Positions 61,546 to 64,000 of a DNA stretch of 64,000 nt are shown in pieces. A program made the position numbers and the translations under genes. Every line of letters starts with the position of its first letter. The stretch's first letter is position 1. The notes under the pieces were generated by a model that saw only the letters and a program-made list of their open reading frames with translations, was not told the DNA's origin and made no database searches. Source of the DNA: Lachnospiraceae bacterium (lineage in GTDB: Bacteria > Bacillota > Clostridia > Lachnospirales > Lachnospiraceae); NCBI GenBank assembly GCA_022510605.1, contig JAFLTB010000004.1, positions 1 to 64,000 on the forward strand, read 5' to 3'.

Positions 61546-62232
61546 TTAACTTTCATCTAAATATTTTTTTAATTCCTCCACAAGCATATATACCGTTGTC
61601 CCCGGATTATATGTAGAAGGATTGTCCTTTTCTGCTTCAAATTCTGCCATTCTGCGTTTTGCATTTTTTATGGCGGTGTTCACTCCGTCATATTGGTCTA
61701 CGAGAGAATGAATATTGGTATCATTCTTCTGATACTCTCCATTTCCTAAATGATACTCCGCAAATATTTCATTTAGTTTGCGGTTCCAATCTGCCCGGTG
61801 CAGTGCAGAATCACTAAAATGGAAATGAAGATAAAGCCAGTATTCAAAGGAAGGATTACTCCATGCCACCCTATAGCCTCTTTCCTCACCTTCCTTAATG
61901 GCTTTATCAAAGTCACCAAAATCATCCTTGTCAAATACCACCCAGATGTTTTGATACATCACGTTTGCTCTGCTTACTATCTCATCTGTCTTTTCAATTA
62001 GTTTACTCGTAGAATATCCTTCCCCGTATATGTCAATGCGTGGAAGTTCCACCACATCCACCACACCGCCAATTCCATCCCGAATCTGCTTTTGGAGTCC
62101 TTGGAAGTAAAATGGTTCTGTGCACTCACCCTCTGTTACAATCAAAAATGAGTTTGCTTTGGGCTGTCTATACGCAAATCTTCTTTGCTTTCTTTCCTCT
62201 CTCCGTTTTTTGAATAAATCATCCGTCCCCAT
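61546..62232 (-). CDS. rloB: RloB-family TOPRIM-like nuclease candidate
   Basis: 228 residues. LIVTEGECTEPFYF, FDKDDF and SNPSFEYWL are RloB-family landmarks; the E and D-x-D positions fit a TOPRIM-like metal site. RloB proteins are encoded next to RloA ATPases and are related to the ATPase/TOPRIM pairs of OLD, PARIS and AbiL-type phage defence. Its ATG overlaps the rloA stop (TAATG). AT-rich. Confidence 0.82.
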   Translation of the reverse strand: MGTDDLFKKRREERKQRRFAYRQPKANSFLIVTEGECTEPFYFQGLQKQIRDGIGGVVDVVELPRIDIYGEGYSTSKLIEKTDEIVSRANVMYQNIWVVFDKDDFGDFDKAIKEGEERGYRVAWSNPSFEYWLYLHFHFSDSALHRADWNRKLNEIFAEYHLGNGEYQKNDTNIHSLVDQYDGVNTAIKNAKRRMAEFEAEKDNPSTYNPGTTVYMLVEELKKYLDES

Positions 62233-63425
62233 TAATTATCTGCTCCCATCTCAAAATCCTTAATACGCGGAATTCCTCCATATACGCCAGCCAAATAGTC
62301 CTTTTCGAAGGAGGCATCTGACCTCACCTTAAAGTCTGATAGTGACATTAACTCAGAATGTCCATACTCATCTTTTTGGACAAATAAAATCTGATCCCTC
62401 CTGAAAAACTTCTTATCCAACAGCGTCGTATCATGTGTCGTATAAACCAACTGGGCTGTTGAATTCTCATTATAAAACAAATCAATAATTAATTTTAACA
62501 ATAATGGATGTAATTTAATATTTAATTCATCCACAAACATTGTCAAGTTGTCAAATACGGCAACCTGGGCATTGATAAAAATTATAATACTTCTCTGCGT
62601 ACCCTCGGATTCACTAAACAAATTTAATGAATATTTTTTTTCATCACTTCCAATATGAGTCGTATAAATACGAATATCCTTCTCATCCGTAATGTAATAT
62701 ATATCATGAATCCCTGTATCAATGGCAGACAAAAACTCTACCAGTTTATTTTTATCCCTATCAATTACCTTTGGCAAAAATTTTTTCAAAATTTCCTTGT
62801 CCTCATAAAAGGAGGTAGGAACGACCATTAAATCCATAATACCGGCATACACTTCTCGAAAAATATCCGTTTTTAACTTTAATTTGTTATAAAAGGACAA
62901 GGCCAGTGTCTCAGCAGGAATCTGTTTTTTGTAAATATCACATTCCCTGCGGACAGCAGCTCCCAGTTCTACTGACGATTCTGCTCTTTCAAAAATTACT
63001 GTATTTCTATTTGTACTGAGATTTTTCCGATACATCCATTCGCTGACAACTTTTTTATCATTATATTCAAACCCATATTTATACTCAAAATCCCCTAAGA
63101 TTTCTATAATTTGAAATTCTGCATTCGTTTCATCCTGATCAAAAAGAAACGGGGCATAATATTCAGCAATGGCTGTTTTCCCATCATCGTTTACATTGTT
63201 AAACGACTTCGCAACAATTTCCTGAAAACAACTTACTGCCAAATATAAATTGGATTTTCCACTTGCATTTGCACCATATATCGCTGCAACCCTGAGAAAC
63301 TTTTCTTTATCATTATAATTAATCAGGTTATATTCATGTTCTTTATACGCATTTACCGCTGTCATATCCAATATCGTCTCATCCTTAAAGGACAAAAAGT
63401 TTTTTACCATAAACTGTACCAGCAT
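62232..63425 (-). CDS. rloA: RloA-like AAA ATPase
   Basis: 397 residues. Walker A GANASGKSN (51-59), an ABC-like SEGTQ signature, Walker B FVDEL and the switch THDTTLL mark an SMC/OLD-type ATPase. It would gate the neighbouring RloB nuclease. ATG at 63425 follows GTAGGAGGTGTTTGAC. Transcribed from a near-consensus promoter. Candidate anti-phage module. Confidence 0.82.
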   Translation of the reverse strand: MLVQFMVKNFLSFKDETILDMTAVNAYKEHEYNLINYNDKEKFLRVAAIYGANASGKSNLYLAVSCFQEIVAKSFNNVNDDGKTAIAEYYAPFLFDQDETNAEFQIIEILGDFEYKYGFEYNDKKVVSEWMYRKNLSTNRNTVIFERAESSVELGAAVRRECDIYKKQIPAETLALSFYNKLKLKTDIFREVYAGIMDLMVVPTSFYEDKEILKKFLPKVIDRDKNKLVEFLSAIDTGIHDIYYITDEKDIRIYTTHIGSDEKKYSLNLFSESEGTQRSIIIFINAQVAVFDNLTMFVDELNIKLHPLLLKLIIDLFYNENSTAQLVYTTHDTTLLDKKFFRRDQILFVQKDEYGHSELMSLSDFKVRSDASFEKDYLAGVYGGIPRIKDFEMGADN

Positions 63426-63447
63426 GTCAAACACCTCCTACCCATAT

Positions 63448-63476
63448 AATATACCCATCTTTATTTATTATGTCAA
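63448..63476 (-). promoter_or_regulatory. rloA promoter
   Basis: TTGACA (63471-63476), 17-nt spacer, TATATT (63448-63453) on the minus strand, only about 20 nt upstream of the start codon. Near-consensus. Confidence 0.8.
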
Positions 63477-63570
63477 TATTTTTGCGAATTTTTCACAAAT
63501 TTTGCTTTGTGGCATTTTCCCGTGAACCTCCCCCGCAACCAGCAGTTGCCAAAGTTCCAATTTGAATTGG

Positions 63571-63599
63571 TAGACTTACTCTGCAGGGTAGGGCATAAT
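63571..63599 (+). promoter_or_regulatory. Promoter of the XRE-glyoxalase gene
   Basis: TAGACT (63571-63576), 17-nt spacer, CATAAT (63594-63599), about 20 nt upstream of the start codon. Divergent from the rloA promoter across about 95 bp. Confidence 0.45.
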
Positions 63600-63620
63600 A
63601 AGGGCAAGGAGGCGATAATA

Positions 63621-64000
63621 ATGACATTAGGCGAACAAATTCAAAACATACGAATCCGCAAGGGGTTGACCCAGGAGCGTCTTGCGGAACTGCTGGAGGT
63701 TTCAAGGCAGTCGGTATCTAAGTGGGAACTGGGGCAAACGATTCCTGATGTGGATAAAATTATCCGCATGAGTGAATTGTTTGACGTTTCTACCGATACA
63801 CTTTTGTTAAGAAATAAAGAGGACAAACAGGAAAATAAAAATCCGCTGCACCTTGGAAGCATTTATTTAATCGTTAAGGACTTTGAGAAGTCCGTCGATT
63901 TCTATGAAAAATTTCTTGGTGTAAAGGTGGACAATCGCTGTCGGAGCGGTAACAAATTTGTAGAATTCTATATTGATAACAAGTGCCTTTCCCTGATGAA
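63621..64000 (+). CDS. XRE-type repressor fused to a glyoxalase (VOC) domain, 3' end cut off
   Basis: 126 codons visible before the window edge. N-terminal helix-turn-helix with IRIRKGLTQERLAELLEVSRQSVSKWELG, then a linker and the start of a VOC fold with LGSIYLIVKDFEKSVDFYEKFLG. The start at 63621 follows AAGGAGGCGATAATA. Such fusions may sense a small ligand through the VOC domain. The rest is off the window. Confidence 0.75.
   Translation, partial: MTLGEQIQNIRIRKGLTQERLAELLEVSRQSVSKWELGQTIPDVDKIIRMSELFDVSTDTLLLRNKEDKQENKNPLHLGSIYLIVKDFEKSVDFYEKFLGVKVDNRCRSGNKFVEFYIDNKCLSLM

Overview
The window reads as a chromosomal segment of a low-to-mid G+C Firmicute, most likely a gut clostridium of the Lachnospiraceae type (inference). 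Supporting signs are strong AGGAGG-type ribosome binding sites throughout, an agr-type cyclic peptide locus, GHKL kinases paired with LytTR regulators, a BlaI/BlaR1 pair, BIG2-repeat and DUF6033-like proteins, and a teichoic-acid-type ABC glycan exporter. No rRNA, tRNA, insertion sequence or CRISPR array was seen.

Region 1 (1-18.3 kb, almost all minus strand) is a surface-glycan locus. From its promoter end it encodes a membrane sugar-phosphate transferase, GT4 and GT2 glycosyltransferases, a TagG/TagH-like exporter and a GlfT2-like galactofuranosyltransferase. A second promoter at 11.1 kb then starts a set of sugar-phosphate and phosphate-linked decoration genes: two GT9-like proteins, nucleotidyltransferase-kinase and nucleotidyltransferase-HAD fusions, a SIS isomerase, a WavE-like protein, a CDP-glycerol-transferase-like protein and an O-acyltransferase. 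By eye, the part below about 8.44 kb is clearly more AT-rich than its neighbours.

Region 2 (18.3-24.7 kb) supplies precursors: rfbA, a coiled-coil protein, rfbC, pncB, a GT2 and UDP-galactopyranose mutase (glf). The mutase makes the donor that the GlfT2-like enzyme would use. Two inverted copies of a roughly 200-bp nested-hairpin element flank rfbA plus the coiled-coil gene.

Region 3 (24.7-46.1 kb) is metabolic and transport: pyrimidine-nucleoside phosphorylase, a putP symporter behind a structured leader, two divergent genes that share one -35 box, a ClC protein lacking the external gating glutamate, a cysD-cysN-cysC-arylsulfate sulfotransferase operon, a MATE pump, an alanine symporter, a degenerate sulfotransferase paralogue, a NeuB-like synthase, and an arabinose-type araD/GH43 pair.

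Region 4 (46.0-58.8 kb, all minus strand) is the most unusual. It combines an agr locus (AgrB, AgrD, one kinase, two LytTR regulators), an ECF sigma factor with a small membrane partner, a block of coiled-coil or flagellar-cap-like proteins without flagellar genes, BlaI/BlaR1, and a second GHKL/LytTR pair. A shared 8-bp promoter motif and LytTR-type direct repeats link several of these genes.

Region 5 (58.8-64 kb) carries an ABC exporter, an aminoglycoside-acetyltransferase-like GNAT protein, a Nudix hydrolase, an AT-rich RloA/RloB ATPase-TOPRIM pair that may be anti-phage, and the start of an XRE-glyoxalase fusion gene.
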